Position numbers and translations under genes: made by a program
Notes under the pieces: generated by a model
What the model was told of the DNA's origin: nothing
Seen by the model: only the letters and a program-made list of their open reading frames with translations
Databases searched by the model: none
Source: Mycteria americana
Lineage: Eukaryota; Chordata; Aves; Ciconiiformes; Ciconiidae
Assembly (NCBI RefSeq): GCF_035582795.1
Contig: NC_134365.1
Coordinates: forward strand, 44,248,135-44,312,134
Direction of reading: 5' to 3'
DNA: 64,000 bases
Shown here: piece by piece, positions 48,348 to 60,519 of the stretch
Numbering within the stretch: position 1 is the stretch's first letter
Layout of the letters: every line of letters starts with the position of its first letter

Positions 48348-50541
48348 TTATTTAAAAAGCATTTTAAAGTTCTTAAATGATGTATACAGTATCAGTGTAT
48401 GGGGAGGCCATTTTATAAATGCTAAATTTGCAAATTTCCTTTTTTCAGTTAGTAAAATAAAAACTGGAATGGTAAGAGCTTTGGGGAAGAAAAACAACTT
48501 TTCTTTTACCATAAGCTGGAAAGATAAACATAATTTCCTAATTAAAACACATTTTGTGTAAAATTGGGCAAAATCAAGCCTCTGCCACTTTTGCAAAGCA
48601 AACTCTCATACCATATTTTTCTTTCTGTGCACTGCTAATACTTTACCTCATCTCTGGCTGTCAACGTCAGCTATATGATGATTTTAAAACTTTGCCAAAG
48701 TTGTCACATGTGACTCTGAGTTGTTCAAATTTTATATCCAGTATTCTGTTCATGGGAAAACTGTAGGAGGTTGAGTCCAGGCTTAAGGAGATAAACTTCG
48801 TGACAATTGTTTCCAGCTGGAACCGGCAGAAGCCTCATGATGCATAGGTGAGAGGTCTAAGTCACTTATACCAAGCTACTTATTAAGTATGTTGCGGGCT
48901 AGAAAGTCCTATGAATCTTGCTTGGAAATCTTGAATTCTGTAAGCTGCGCCTGGGAATAGACTTGAGCTCCTTCTTCTAGCCCACGTTGCACTGTGATAA
49001 GAACCAGGAGGAGTAATAGGAGAAAAAGGGCCATGGCTTAAAGGCTGTTTCCAGATAGTTGGTGTGAACTTCTTAAGAGTTAAACGGGGAGGTAAGGCTA
49101 CCGTGTGTTCCTAGCTCACCCTGTTGTGTCTAGGTAATACAGCACATATGGCCTTCTCTCAGGAGCTGTGGGAACAGTGGGAGAGCATAGGTGCCATATG
49201 TTCTGCTATACCTAGTCACTTGCAGGAAGTTAAGGACAATGTGGCAGCTTTAACTTATAATTTCCTTTTATTGGTGTGTGTCTCAACTTTAATGTCCTCA
49301 TTTGCATAAGTTTAAATAACTATGTAAATTATAGCTTTGAAACTGACATATGGTATTTTATGTGCACATCTATCCTCTAACGTATACTTAAGGAATACAA
49401 CACTTTGACTAATAGAGCCCAAATGCTGCACTAGAGACATGTTGCCTGCTTCTAGCGTTCCTACATTTTATGCCTGGAAGAAAGAAAAAAAAAGTCCTTT
49501 TATTCCAGGACAGTTACATTATGTAGGAGGCTGTTGAGTCTATCTGGAATTCAGACTGAACACAGTATAACATAAACAGTATGTCACTCTGGAGAGTAAT
49601 GGTTTTAAGAAGTCCAATTATTTAAATTTTTTTCAAAGCCCAGGTGAAACTAAAATTTCCAGTGCCTGAAGTTTTGATGAGGTTATTGATGTAAAATAAT
49701 TATTTTGGTGCTCTTGACAAATCCTTAGTTAGTCATCTCTTTTTCACGCTTGCGAAATTACAGTAGGAAACCAGTGCTAATTCCTGCTATAATGCTGCAT
49801 ACGGTTTCTACTATGCAAAGACAAATTGTAGTAAGGTGGATTCTGTGATGTTTAGTTGATGCAACCCCCTTCATTCTTTTTAAAATGGCAATTTACTTTA
49901 TTTAGGGTCCACAGGACAGTTTGTGCTTGTTGAACAGGGTGCATTAACATCATCCAGTTGCCTTTTTTTTGTTATACGCAACCAATACCATGAATAGCTT
50001 ACAAATAGGAAGCAAGTGCATACAATATTTTATATTCTGATGTTATAGCATTTATTTTTTTTGCACATTATACTATTACTAAGTTTGCTATTTCATCTTC
50101 TAACAATGCAGCTGCTGAGTAACTTCTTACGCAATCACAGGAATGATGCAGAAGACTCTTACAACTGACACCGTTGCTGGGGGTCACAGTTCACAAAGTC
50201 TTGGTCTGTACTCCTACTGCTCATCTTGTGTAGGCTGTGAGACTCTTCAGGCTGCATCCCTTTACTGTACTCTCCAGTCACTTGCGAAGCCATAGAAGGT
50301 TTTTGGTGGGACCCTGCAGGACATACAGAAGTTAGACAGTGTGTGGAAAATTCCCTTGGGACCTTCACATGTTTGGCATACTGCATGCCAGGGAGCCTTG
50401 CAGTTTATCACCGTTACTGCACCAACAATTCTTCTGGACCAATTGGATACCAATTCTCCACATATCCTTTGCAGCATGTATGTGGGCATAGTACTTTATC
50501 CTTTGGCTACTTGGAGAATAGGAGCTGGATACCTGGGTATG

Positions 50542-51127
50542 TGTCATGGTTTAACCCCAGCCAGCAACTAAGCCCCACCCAGCCGCTTGCTCACTCGCCC
50601 CGGTGGCATAGGGGAGAGAATCAGAAGGGTAAAAGTGAGAAAACTCGTGGGTTGAGATAAAGACAGTTTAATAGGTAAAGTAAAAGCTGTGTGTGCAAGC
50701 AAAGCAAAGCAAGGAATTCATTCACTCCTTCCCATGGGCAGGCAGGTGTTCAGCCATCTCCAGGAAAGCAGGGCTCCATCACACGTATTTGGGAAGACAA
50801 ACGCCATCACTCCAAATGTCCCCCCCTTCCTTCTTCTTCCCCAGCTTTATATGCTGAGCATGACGCCATATGGTGTGGGATATCCCTTTGGGCAGTTGGG
50901 GTCAGCTGTCCCAGCCGTGTCCCCTCCCAGCTCCTTGTGCCCCCCCAGCCTACTCGCTGGTGGGGTGGGGTGAGAGGCAGCAAAGGCCTTGACTCCGTGT
51001 GAGCACTGCTCAGCAGTAGCTGAAACATCCCTGTGTTACCAACACTGTTCCCAGCACAAATCCAAAACACAGCCCCATACTAGCCGCTGTGAAGAAAATT
51101 AACTCTATCCCAGCCAAAACTAGCACA
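50542..51127 (-). mobile_element. Endogenous retrovirus LTR (3' LTR), minus orientation
   Basis: A 586-bp element runs from TGTGCTAG (minus 5' end at 51127) to CCATGACA (minus 3' end at 50542), so it has the TG...CA ends of an LTR. On the minus strand it carries a TATAAA box (plus 50846-50851) and, about 170 bp further, an ATTAAA polyadenylation signal (plus 50667-50672). That is the expected U3-R-U5 order. The ends and the 'tttggctgggatagagttaa' block are, from memory, those of an LTR family widespread in neoavian genomes. Class (ERVL-like or ERVK-like) is not settled. A purine-rich tract abuts its minus 5' end, showing that it is a 3' LTR and not a solo LTR. Confidence 0.88.
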
Positions 51128-52300
51128 TTCTCCACCCCTTATTCCATACCATTTACGTCATGCTCAAGTCCCGCACTATCCAATACATTCTCCTTACCTA
51201 CCATGCCCCTTCCCCTCCTTTCATACACAGATATCATTCCCCTAGTCTGTAAATGTCTGTAAATTGTCCACAAATGTCCACTGAATTCATTAGACCATGA
51301 CTTTGGGCTCCATCTGTTATGGTGGTCACTCAGGACAGGAGAGGTGGTGTGGTGCATGGAGTTACTGGGCACCAAAGCCAGCTCTAGGTCGGGTCAGTGC
51401 TGCACTTGCACTGCTTCTTGTAAGGCTTGTCCTCCATTGGTTCAGGTGTTCCCTGCTATAGTAATTCCTATAACATGCAACTCAAATCTTGGGTTACAAC
51501 AATTTAAAGGTATATCCATTACAATCTCCACCCCTGGTGCCTTTGGACCAAACCATAGGTTTTAACATTGCAATGAACTCCTCCCCTTGCCCCTGCTCCA
51601 GCCTGGACGTATCCACGGACTGCAGTCCCTTAGGGGTGTACCTGCTCCAAGTGGAGCCTTATCTGTGAGCCACAGTCTCTCCAGGGGCGTACCTGCTGCA
51701 GCATAGACTTATCTACAGCCACAGTCCCTTTGAGGTGCACCTGTTCCAGCATGGCCTTCTCCATGGGTCTCAATGCCTTCAGAGAGATACCTGCTCCAGC
51801 GTGGCCTTACCCACAGCCACAGTCCCTTCAGAAGTAAACCTGCTGCAACATGGCCTTACCCATGGCTGCAGTCCCTCCAGGCATGTACCTGCTCTATCCT
51901 AGGCTTATCCATGACCATGCAATTTGAGGTGCTCCAGCATGACCTCATGCACAGCCACAGATGCTTCGAGGTTTACCTTTTCCAGCGTGGACTTATTCTT
52001 GGGCCACAATCCCTTCAGAGGTACACATGCTGCAGCACAAACATAACCACAGTCACAGATGCTTTGAGATGTACCTGCGCTGATGTGGATTTATTCACAA
52101 CAACAGGCGCTTCGGGGTGTCCTGCTCCCATGTGGACTCATCCACAGGTCCTGGTCCCTTCAACTTGAGTTCCAGCCTGTCCAGTACAGCAGCACAGAAA
52201 CAGCAGCGATGTCCTGGCTATCTGCCAGCCCAGGTGCATGGCCATTGCTGTTATCAAAATGTTCCCAGACACAGATATGAAAGAAGAAATCAAAGATAGG
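51128..52300 (-). mobile_element. Truncated internal region of the same endogenous retrovirus
   Basis: Directly adjoining the LTR on its minus-strand upstream side is a purine-rich tract (minus AAGGGGTGGAGAA, plus 51128-51140), as expected of a polypurine tract that primes plus-strand synthesis. The remaining sequence, to about 52.3 kb, contains no recognisable gag, pol or env domain. The frames are short and broken, with a 78-codon minus frame at 51375-51139. No second LTR follows, so the provirus is truncated and cannot be autonomous. The right boundary is approximate. About half of this stretch is the minisatellite listed separately. Confidence 0.65.
51592..52168. repeat. Minisatellite, about 11-12 diverged units of ~49 bp, inside the ERV remnant
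   Basis: Units begin with variants of CCTGCTCCAGC at about 51592, 51641, 51692, 51740, 51790, 51839, 51888, 51928, 51976, 52025, 52074 and 52121. Spacings are 49, 51, 48, 50, 49, 49, 40, 48, 49, 49 and 47 bp. Each carries a GG(A/C)CTTATCCA-type block, then CCACAGTCCCTTCAG, then a G-rich GTGTA end. The unit length is not a multiple of three, so the 131-codon plus-strand ORF at 51773-52168 shifts repeat frame and is not a repeat protein. Divergence among units shows that the array is old or was amplified before insertion. Confidence 0.85.
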
Positions 52301-54070
52301 TGATGCTAAGTTTCTTTGTTACTAAAATTAAATTGGAAAGCTCCCTCTCCTTCTCCCCCTTCCCCCTCCGTCCAACAGACTTGCTGTGTACTTCTGAGGT
52401 TTCTTGGCTCGCCAGGAATTCTGTATTTCAGTAACCCCTGATTGCATCCATCTTCCTGATTAATTTCCTTCTTGAAATCCTTCAGGAGATCAATGCAGAT
52501 TGATATTTTCTCCCCAAACTTGTCTTTTTCTTAAATCAGCGTATTTCTTAACTACAATAAAGATCCTTCTGTTCCTTTGGAGACATAAATGTCTGTTTGT
52601 TAGACACAGCATTACTTTCTGTATTGATTAAACAGTTAATTCATCCACTCGATGGGAGATAATAGTCTCCCCATATCTCCTCTTCAGACTTAGAGCAGGA
52701 TTCCAGACAAGTCGACATTTGTCGACACAGGTGACATTTCTGTTCATCATCTCTGCTTTTTTTGTTCTTCCCTGTTCCCAGTGTTTAACTTGGGATGGGT
52801 ATGGTACTGACCAAGAACTGGTTCAGCCCACTTAATTACTTTACTTAATGCAATAATAAACATATACAGCTTCTCATTGACAGAAGTCATGATGATAATT
52901 AGCCACTTTGGGGTGACACTCTATTTAGAATGACTGACACCCTTCACAGGATACCGTGGCTCTGGGATAAAGGCAAAGAAAGGAGCAAGTGAAATATCTT
53001 ATGTTCTTCCTTATATTAGTTGTAATGTTGTTTGGTAAGCAGGTCTAGAATTTGCTGCTTAAAAATCCAGAGTGGAAGAAATGCCTTCTTGTGAATTCTC
53101 CTCTGAATGAAAAATGGCGCTTTGCCCGTAGGTGAGGTGCTCTGAAATTCCATCACAGTCCCTATACAGGGAGGGATATGCAACAACCAGTAAGTCAAAG
53201 ACAGACCATATTAAAGGTTGCACTTAATCTGCTTGTCAGATAAGAACTTTGTTTAAAGTAATTATGGTTATTTAATTTAGTAAATGTGATTATATTTTTA
53301 TTCATCTACATAAAAAGCTTTAAATATAATTTCAATTTCCCAGAATATGGGTGGCAATGTGGTATTTATGTGTAGCATTTAATCTGACCTGTGTTTGTCG
53401 TAGCAGACTGTTTTCCCACTTTCTATACTATACTTTGATTGTATTGTAAGAAGGGGACTATGAAAAGAGGGGATGGACAATAAGTTTGACAAGAAGAGTA
53501 TTGATACGTTGCTTCATGTCAGCAAAGCAACTTGTGAGCATAAACATCAGGCATCACAACAGTAGCATTTTCTTCAAATTCATACTATCGTAGCTGAAAA
53601 CAGAGATTGACCCAGCCTTGTTTTATTTTCCAAAGTCTGTCAAGTAATAACATGCATGTATTTGCTGAAAAAATGAATGTGAATTCAAGTAGCACCCAAG
53701 GATCTTCAGCTGGGTTTTGTTGTTTTGTTTTGGGTTTTTTTTCTTTTGAAAGATGATGGCAGTCTAGTATTTTTAATTTAAGTGGAAGTGAGATGTCTTA
53801 GCTGATCTGAGAACTTTTATACCCAGAAACTGCAATAAACTAGAATTCTTCTCCCTAGAGACTCTTCTGTGAATTGTGTTTTAAGTAAGAATCCATATTT
53901 ACGTGTTTAAAATCCAGATTATAATAACGGTATCAAGTCAATAATAAATGATTGTTGTTCTGTAACATTCTTTAGGTATTGTAACATGATTCATCATGTA
54001 TATTCAATGTGTATATAACTTTCAGATGTTATATGGTAAAAGAAAACACTTGGTGCTTGTTTTGATCTAG
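52301..54070. other. Intronic DNA without recognised genes
   Basis: A pyrimidine-rich stretch at about 52340-52380 (CTCCCTCTCCTTCTCCCCC type) follows the retroviral remnant. Beyond it is AT-leaning sequence with short ORFs (60 codons or fewer) and a T-rich run near 53715-53745. No further element is recognised. Confidence 0.6.
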
Positions 54071-54074
54071 TTTT

Positions 54075-54260
54075 ATGATCTATTAGTGTACCGGGCTGGT
54101 GCTCAGGAGACTTGAGTTATGGACCCAGCTCTACCACTGGCCTGTGCTGACCCTGGACAAATTATTCACCATCTGCATCTGTGCTGTTGAGAAAGTGGTG
54201 CTGCTCTCCCTGGTAAAATGCTTTGAGATTGACTGATAAGTGCCAAAGGAGGGTGAGTTG
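54075..54260 (+). repeat. MIR-like tRNA-derived SINE, plus orientation
   Basis: The order matches MIR-type SINEs read forward. 'gggctggtgctcaggagact' and 'gagttatggacccagctcta' are the tRNA-like head with a decayed B box. 'ccactggcctgtgctgaccc' and 'tggacaaattattcaccatc' parallel CCACT-GTGTGACCTTGGGCAAGTCA. 'tgcatctgtgctgttgag' parallels the CTCAGTTT region. The end, 'aaaatgctttgagattgact' and 'gataagtgcc', matches the tail of the reverse copy at 38.2 kb. Both copies are diverged, indicating an ancient amniote insertion. Confidence 0.72.
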
Positions 54261-57200
54261 CTGCTACTTACAAGCCAACACACACGTTCCTGCCTTTCAG
54301 GATTAGTAGGTAGTGTAGCAAAGGGGTTACCTCAAAAATGTATGTTTGGTTTTTTTCTTCTCTTTTTACTCTAATTTTATTGGAGTAAACATTACAGAGT
54401 CAGTGACATGACACTGGCATTAAGATGGACAAAGAAAGATTGGTATGTTAAGCCTGTACTCATCTAAATTATGACCAGTGGTGCATTGCTCTGTATTATG
54501 CATCATCTATATAATTCCTTCTCTCTTCTTGCCCACCGTCATTAAATGAGCATTTATTTTGCTTGTTGTATTAGTAAGAAGGAGGAAGCAAAAAGGCTCA
54601 GATTTGCTTTCATTCACATTAATAACAATATTCCTTTGATGAGGACTGAAATGATCCCTAGCCAGCTAGGTCAGGAAACACAGAGAAGTTTCCCTGCCCT
54701 GCCTTGATGGGCGCAGTCTGTTGTACTGCGATTGCCTGTGGGTGGGAATGCCAGCTGCCGTAGGTGGATGCACAAGTAGCATAGAAATATGGATTCACAC
54801 ATTCCTCCACATCCCTGACCTACTTAAGCAGCCTCCCTGGGACATAAGTAGCTGGTTTGTTGATGAGCAGATGCTTTCTCATCCGCTTCTGATGCAGCGG
54901 ATATCCACATTGGTTCCTTGCATGGTATATGGTATACCTGGGCAGATTTTACCTGGGCTGTAGCTGCTACATTGCAGTGTAGGCTGTTCTTTATTAGTTT
55001 CAATATTTTTTACAGTTACATTTAAAATGAGCAGAACAAACCTTGATTAGGAACAAGCTTGATTAACTCTGCCCATTATGAAGCAATCAAATGCTTTTAA
55101 TTAATTCCATGACTATATTTTTGTTTGATAATATTCTTTCAAACTGAGGCTTTTATTGCTTCTTTAGCGGTTCATTTCTCTAGAGATGTCAGTTGTATGA
55201 ATCTCTCCACTTTCCAATCTCCTTGTGCTTGTATATAAATTTCTGAAGTGTGACTTCACTCTGACTTATACGTATACCTAAATCGATATTTTCTTAATAG
55301 CGCCAGCTTCTCCTGCCTAGTATCTTTCCTTGACAATGGTTATAGAAGTACACACTTAAAAAAAACATCTGCGAGACTGCAGCTAGCGTCTTGGTATCAG
55401 CTGTCCATTGAGGGTCCCTTGGCTAGCATATGCTGCTGCCAAAGCTCTATCTCATGTTTTAATTTCTGTCCTCCAGGGAAAACTCCCCTATGGAGCAACC
55501 CTCCTTTCTACTTCAGAAGCCAATGACTTGCTTGTAAACATTACAGTCCTTACATGTATTGCTAAATACGGAAAAAAATACCAACAACGATATCTACCAA
55601 AAAGCCCTGCAATTTATCAGGTGGTACAAGACCGTGACCTTAGCTTCCTATTATTCCAACCTTGGAGTCAACAAAAAAAGTGCCACCAGGAAACGAGAAC
55701 CTGACTGGCTGATTCCCACTGGTTTTTCACAGCGCTCAGTAAAGATCACTTATCACATCACCATTTTGAAGGGACTGAGAAAACAAATTTGCCCAACCGG
55801 GAACTGCGCAAAACAGATTTAACTTCTCCAGTCTTTTGAGTAGTCTTGCAGTGAGACAAGTGTGTAATGGTGCAAAATTGCTCCGAGCCTTGGAGTTAGA
55901 TATCTCAGAAGGGGAAATCTGAATCACTCTGTGTTGGGGATAGCTGTATCTTGAATGCTCAGCCAGTTTTGTGTAGTAAGAAGTGTTAAATATAAAAGCC
56001 TGCCTGTGTTTTAGCAGAAATATGCCAAAAATATGTGTTTATTTTTTTCAGGTTGTATTATTTGTTCACACAGCAGTCTAGTCTACTTGGGATAGACTCC
56101 CATTTTTTAACACATGTACACTCTACTTTGTACGCATAAAGTCATCTGCCTCCTCATTCCAGTGCATCTTAAATAGCTGGGCATGAGCTGGGGTGATGTG
56201 CAGCTCCATCCTGGCTGCACTGTTCATGTTCACCTTTCTGAGAAGGGGTCTGAGATCTGCTATATCCATGCTGTGTATTTGAGCATGGGCAAGAAGATGC
56301 AGCTATATTCTGTTCCTCTCAGTAACAGCAGAGAAGTATTCCATTCTCTCTGGTTACCCTGCAGTGCACCTGTACAAAAATTATACTTAACAAGAGCATG
56401 TTTTACTCTGATTTTTTTTAAAGCAGTAAAATGTGCTTTTGTGTTTTCTTGTAGATACTTGACTAAGAACTTAAATGAAAGATCGAAATACCTATTTACA
56501 AGATGTCAAATATTAGTGCAAAGTCTTTCAGACTTCACCTTGCTCCCCTTTCAGATTTGACCTATCAAGTTTTAATGAAATGTGCAGTGTTCAGAATTAC
56601 TCTAAGACATTTGCAGTTTCCATTATTCTCTGTAGATGCAGAAGGTTTCTACTGGAATTTCTCTTCATGCTTGTTTTAGTCTACTGATGGAGTGACAAGT
56701 AATACTTAATTTCTTTAAATTAGGACTATGACTATCGGTGTTTGCTTAAAATGGGTCCAGATTAGTTGTTAGACTTTATCTTAAGTCACTCAGTCTCATC
56801 TGGGACTAATTCTGACCATGATACAGGAAAATTTCTGCTGTCAGTTGGTTGCATCCTGATCCCATTTTGGATGTAACAGCACACATGTCAGGAGAAGGAC
56901 CATTAAGTGTTCCTTCCATTGCCATCAGGGACGTATGGAAAACCAACCATAGCTAATATTAAGGGGGCAGGAGGAAATGAACACTTAATTCCTATAGTGA
57001 TACGCACCGTATAAAAATTCTGAATAGAAAGATACAGGCAAGATGGACAACAGCTACAAAATTCGATTAATGCAAGTGTTAAAAGGAAAACTGAGATAGC
57101 TAATACATTCATTTTCTGCTTCTCTTGCAAAGGCACTCAAGCTATTTTAGAACCTGGAGAGTCTGAGGAGCCAGATTGAGTTACAGAAGTAGACAGTACT

Positions 57201-60200
57201 AAAAAGATTATCTTAGCAGTGTCTCTCTCCCTTGCAAAGTGTGACACCAGTACAGGTTAGTAGTTCAATAAGAAATCATATTCGTGTGGTCTAGGTGTCC
57301 AGTCTAAATCATAAAAACCATATGTGATTAGTTTGTAATCTATAGGGTATCATTGCACTGTTGTGCTTAATCAAATTACCCAAAAAGTGTGATTAGTTCC
57401 AGAATACTTCAAATGTTTTCTTATTGTCATTTTTCACTGAGAGCTTCACTCGCTAACGCTGGTAGTAGTGTAAGAAATGTGTGTAAAGATGGTGTCAAAC
57501 GTGAGTGTTGGAAAAAGACGGGAGTAAAAGTAAAGCAGCAAGAAATATCCCTGTGAGGTGAAATGATGGAAAGAGAAAAGAGGGAGAAAACAAGGATGGT
57601 TAAGAATGGGTGGGATAATGTTGAGGATCAACACACTCTTAAAGCAAAATAGAGCAATCAGTTAATTTCTTCTAGATTGGACAAACACGGAGTGCAAAAT
57701 TGCCCTGAAAAATACTAGTAAGCAGACACCAAAGCTTTTTTTTTTGGTGGGAAAACACTGCTTTTTACAAATTTCTCAGATAAAATAGAAATTTTTTGGA
57801 ACTCGCAGAAGTTTCCTAGTTCATTTTTTGCAGTTAGACATGACTTTTTGTTTTGGTAGAGGGAAGAAATAGTGTATGTATTTGGTTTATGAAAATTTAT
57901 TAGCACAGAGGAAATAAAGACAAGATAGTGCCTCCCGTGGCTGTAAGTAAGGACTTTCAGTGCTCTTGGAGCTAATTGAGGAGTGCAAGCTCACTGACAC
58001 AAGATGACTTGATGGCTTCCTTGAGACTGAGAGACATGGAGTGAGTATTAATGGTGGGTAAGTGCTCTCCCAGCTGCACCTTCGCTAGGCTGTGTCGATG
58101 ATGGGGTTGGGAGAGAGGAAAAAAGGCAGGTAAAATGCTGGCAGCAGCAAAACTGGCAATGAACGCAAGGTATTAAATCATTACTGGGACTTGGGATATG
58201 ATTAGGGAAAGTTAATGGAAAACTAAGCCACTGTGCCAAATGACTGTTGCTGGGTTAAAGGAGGCTAATTTGCAACACCATAATGAAATTAAGCATGCTG
58301 CCTTCGTTTCTGATGCTGAACAGCGTTTAAAAAAAAAAAAAAAAAAGTTGTATGTGTTGTGCATTTGTGGGCCCTCAATTTCTCTGTTGGATTTGAAAGG
58401 TGGAATGGTGCTGCCGAGCTTGAGTAACAGTGATTTCTGGTGGGCTTTGGAAAGTAACTGGGGATAGACGGGTGTGTAAGACGGACACTGAACCCATCCG
58501 GCAAGGACCGCTCTTAAGACATTTTCTTGCCTGTCCCCTACCTTTTAAACAGAAATAAGTTCCAAGGGATATCAATGCTTTTGGGAAAATTCAGAGGGGT
58601 GGACATTTCATAGCCTTCTTACAGAGCCTGTTTAGGCTCAGACAGCAATTAGCTGACCATTAGAAAGTTTGTCTTAACGGGAGGTCTAAATCTGCATGGC
58701 TGCAATTTAAGCCCATTGCTGGATGTTCTGTCCTGAGTGAACGGGGAAGACATTTTATCTCTCTCCTCTTTGCAGGAAATGGTGTCATCTTATTGCACCT
58801 AAGTCTTGCTCTTTAAACTAAATAAGTGCTCCTTATTGATAATATTTTTTGAAATTTCTCAGGGACAGAGGGGGTGTTGTGTCTTGGGGTGGGGTTTTTG
58901 CTATCATCTGGAAACAGTGAGTGGAATTCAACTTACCTTTTGGATATCTACAATTACAACCATCAGACTGTGATCTAGCATCTGTTTTTATAGTCAGAGG
59001 AGAGAAACATTCACTTCTAAAGTCAGTTGCTCTTAACCTAAAGTAGACACCTGAACTAAGCCAAAAGAACCATCATCTGAATTTGTTTATTCCTTTCTGA
59101 CTGTAAAGGGAGCCTGAAGTGCAGGTGTTGACATTGTTCACTTGTTGATTCCTGCTCTTTACCACCCATCAGTCCTATTTACAAAACTCCCGAAGAGTAT
59201 TTTAGCTCTTTTTTTTAATAGCATTCATTAAATGAGTAGTATTTTATATTGATTTTCCAATTTATATAATACTCTTCACATAAATAGCAGAGGCGGCAAA
59301 AGCCAGCCTTTTCAACATGGGTCACTGGACTGTCAAGAATTTAGTATTACTATATAATATGCTTTGTTGAAATACAATGCAAATACAATTAGTATTTTAA
59401 TTCATCATATGTATGTGTGTCTGTTAAGACTTGTAACTAAAATTAGGTAATGGTCAGTGTATACAATTTTGTCTATTACTGAGCTTGACCTAGTATATAA
59501 TCTTCCCCAGATTTAAAGCTGCTGCTCTTAACCATCATTTCCCATCTTAAATAATAATGAAATGGCCTAAATGTTTGAAACAGTTTAAATATTTCATTAA
59601 ACTTGAGTGATTATTTCGGAGGAGTAACAGAGGTAGACATCGAAGTAGAATAACTTTTGCAGCTTCCCAAAAAGGCGAATCACTTGACCCAATGCACAGT
59701 TTCTCTAACAAGGGAGTGATGTTTGTCTAAAACATTTCATCTTGTTAGTATATGTGGATGCTCCTGGCTCGTGCTGTGTCAGAGGAGTTGTTTGTCTTCT
59801 GCTGGGTTATGCAGCAAATGGGTCTGAGTCTCTTCACAGAGACATACTCAAGTTAACCAGGTTTTAGGATGGGAGTTATTTAGGAGAGCTGAGGAGAATA
59901 CTTCAGCTCATGTTTGGTTATTGTTGTATGTTTCATTAATAAACTCCAGAAAACAAGCATGAGTTTTGCATGGCAGAGAACTGGGGTTTTCAGAGAACTG
60001 TGGGTGAGATTTATGCCCAGGCATGGTCCGCGACATAAAGAACACGCTGCTGTTTTTTCAGTCTCTGTGCCAAATGGGTATCAGAGCAAGAATGACAGCC
60101 AGACCAGATTATAGGTCAACAGGAACAGTGCCAGAACTCAGTAAACTTCCCACAGCTGTAATTTATCATACTTTTTTGCCTTTTCCAAGGAGGCTTTTTA

Positions 60201-60500
60201 GTTCTGTGTCCTTACCCTACAGGCTATTGCCTAGGCAACATTCCCACTCAAATTACCACAAAAAATTACTTTGTGTCACGAGCATATACTTTGCATAATT
60301 TTATTTATATTCTCACTCAGATAGAATGTATTTTAGATTTTATGTATATCCCTCGCACTGAAGGTGGCATAGTATCATTTGCTTTAGGGGGCTGATTCTC
60401 TCCTTCATTATATCAGCTGGTGTAGGTGGAAAAAATTGTGATTTTAGTCTCATGCAGACTCACGCAAGGCCTTCTAGTACATAGATAAAAATTATATTTC
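54261..60500. other. Intronic DNA without recognised genes
   Basis: Short ORFs only. The longest, 125 codons on plus at 56183-56560, has no domain I recognise and no splice context. An A18 run lies at 58329-58346 without a retroposed body. The AT-rich stretch at about 59220-59600 is otherwise unremarkable. Confidence 0.6.
58329..58346. repeat. A18 homopolymer
   Basis: Eighteen A. The sequence upstream shows no polyadenylation signal or transcript-like body, so I do not call a processed pseudogene. Confidence 0.88.
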
Positions 60501-60519
60501 CTGCCTGAAGATGAAGGGC

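Larger units (their letters stand above)
38481..50540. other. Intronic DNA without recognised genes
   Basis: It contains CpG-richer patches at 39634-39900 and 47430-47740, A/C-rich tracts at 41399-41470 and 45414-45460, a TTTA repeat at 47013-47032, an A17 run at 48331, a 17-bp palindrome at 43125-43141 and a hairpin at 40893-40932. ORFs of 149 codons (minus, 39677-40126), 116 codons (minus, 44927-45277) and 102 codons (plus, 43646-43954) show no recognisable domain, so I leave them uncalled. Confidence 0.6.

Noticed and set aside
50159-51070. Cluster of 75-105 codon ORFs on both strands
   Set aside because: They overlap each other and straddle the LTR boundary. None resembles a retroviral or host protein.
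51773-52168. 131-codon plus-strand ORF with repeated Tyr-Leu-Leu-Gln-Arg-Gly-like segments
   Set aside because: It is a by-product of the minisatellite. The unit is not a multiple of three, so the frame shifts between units.
56183-56560. 125-codon plus-strand ORF
   Set aside because: It has no domain, no splice context and ordinary intronic composition, and its length is within chance expectation for a 64-kb window.
58329-58346. Poly-A tail of a processed pseudogene
   Set aside because: No polyadenylation signal, coding remnant or target-site duplication is recognisable next to the A run.
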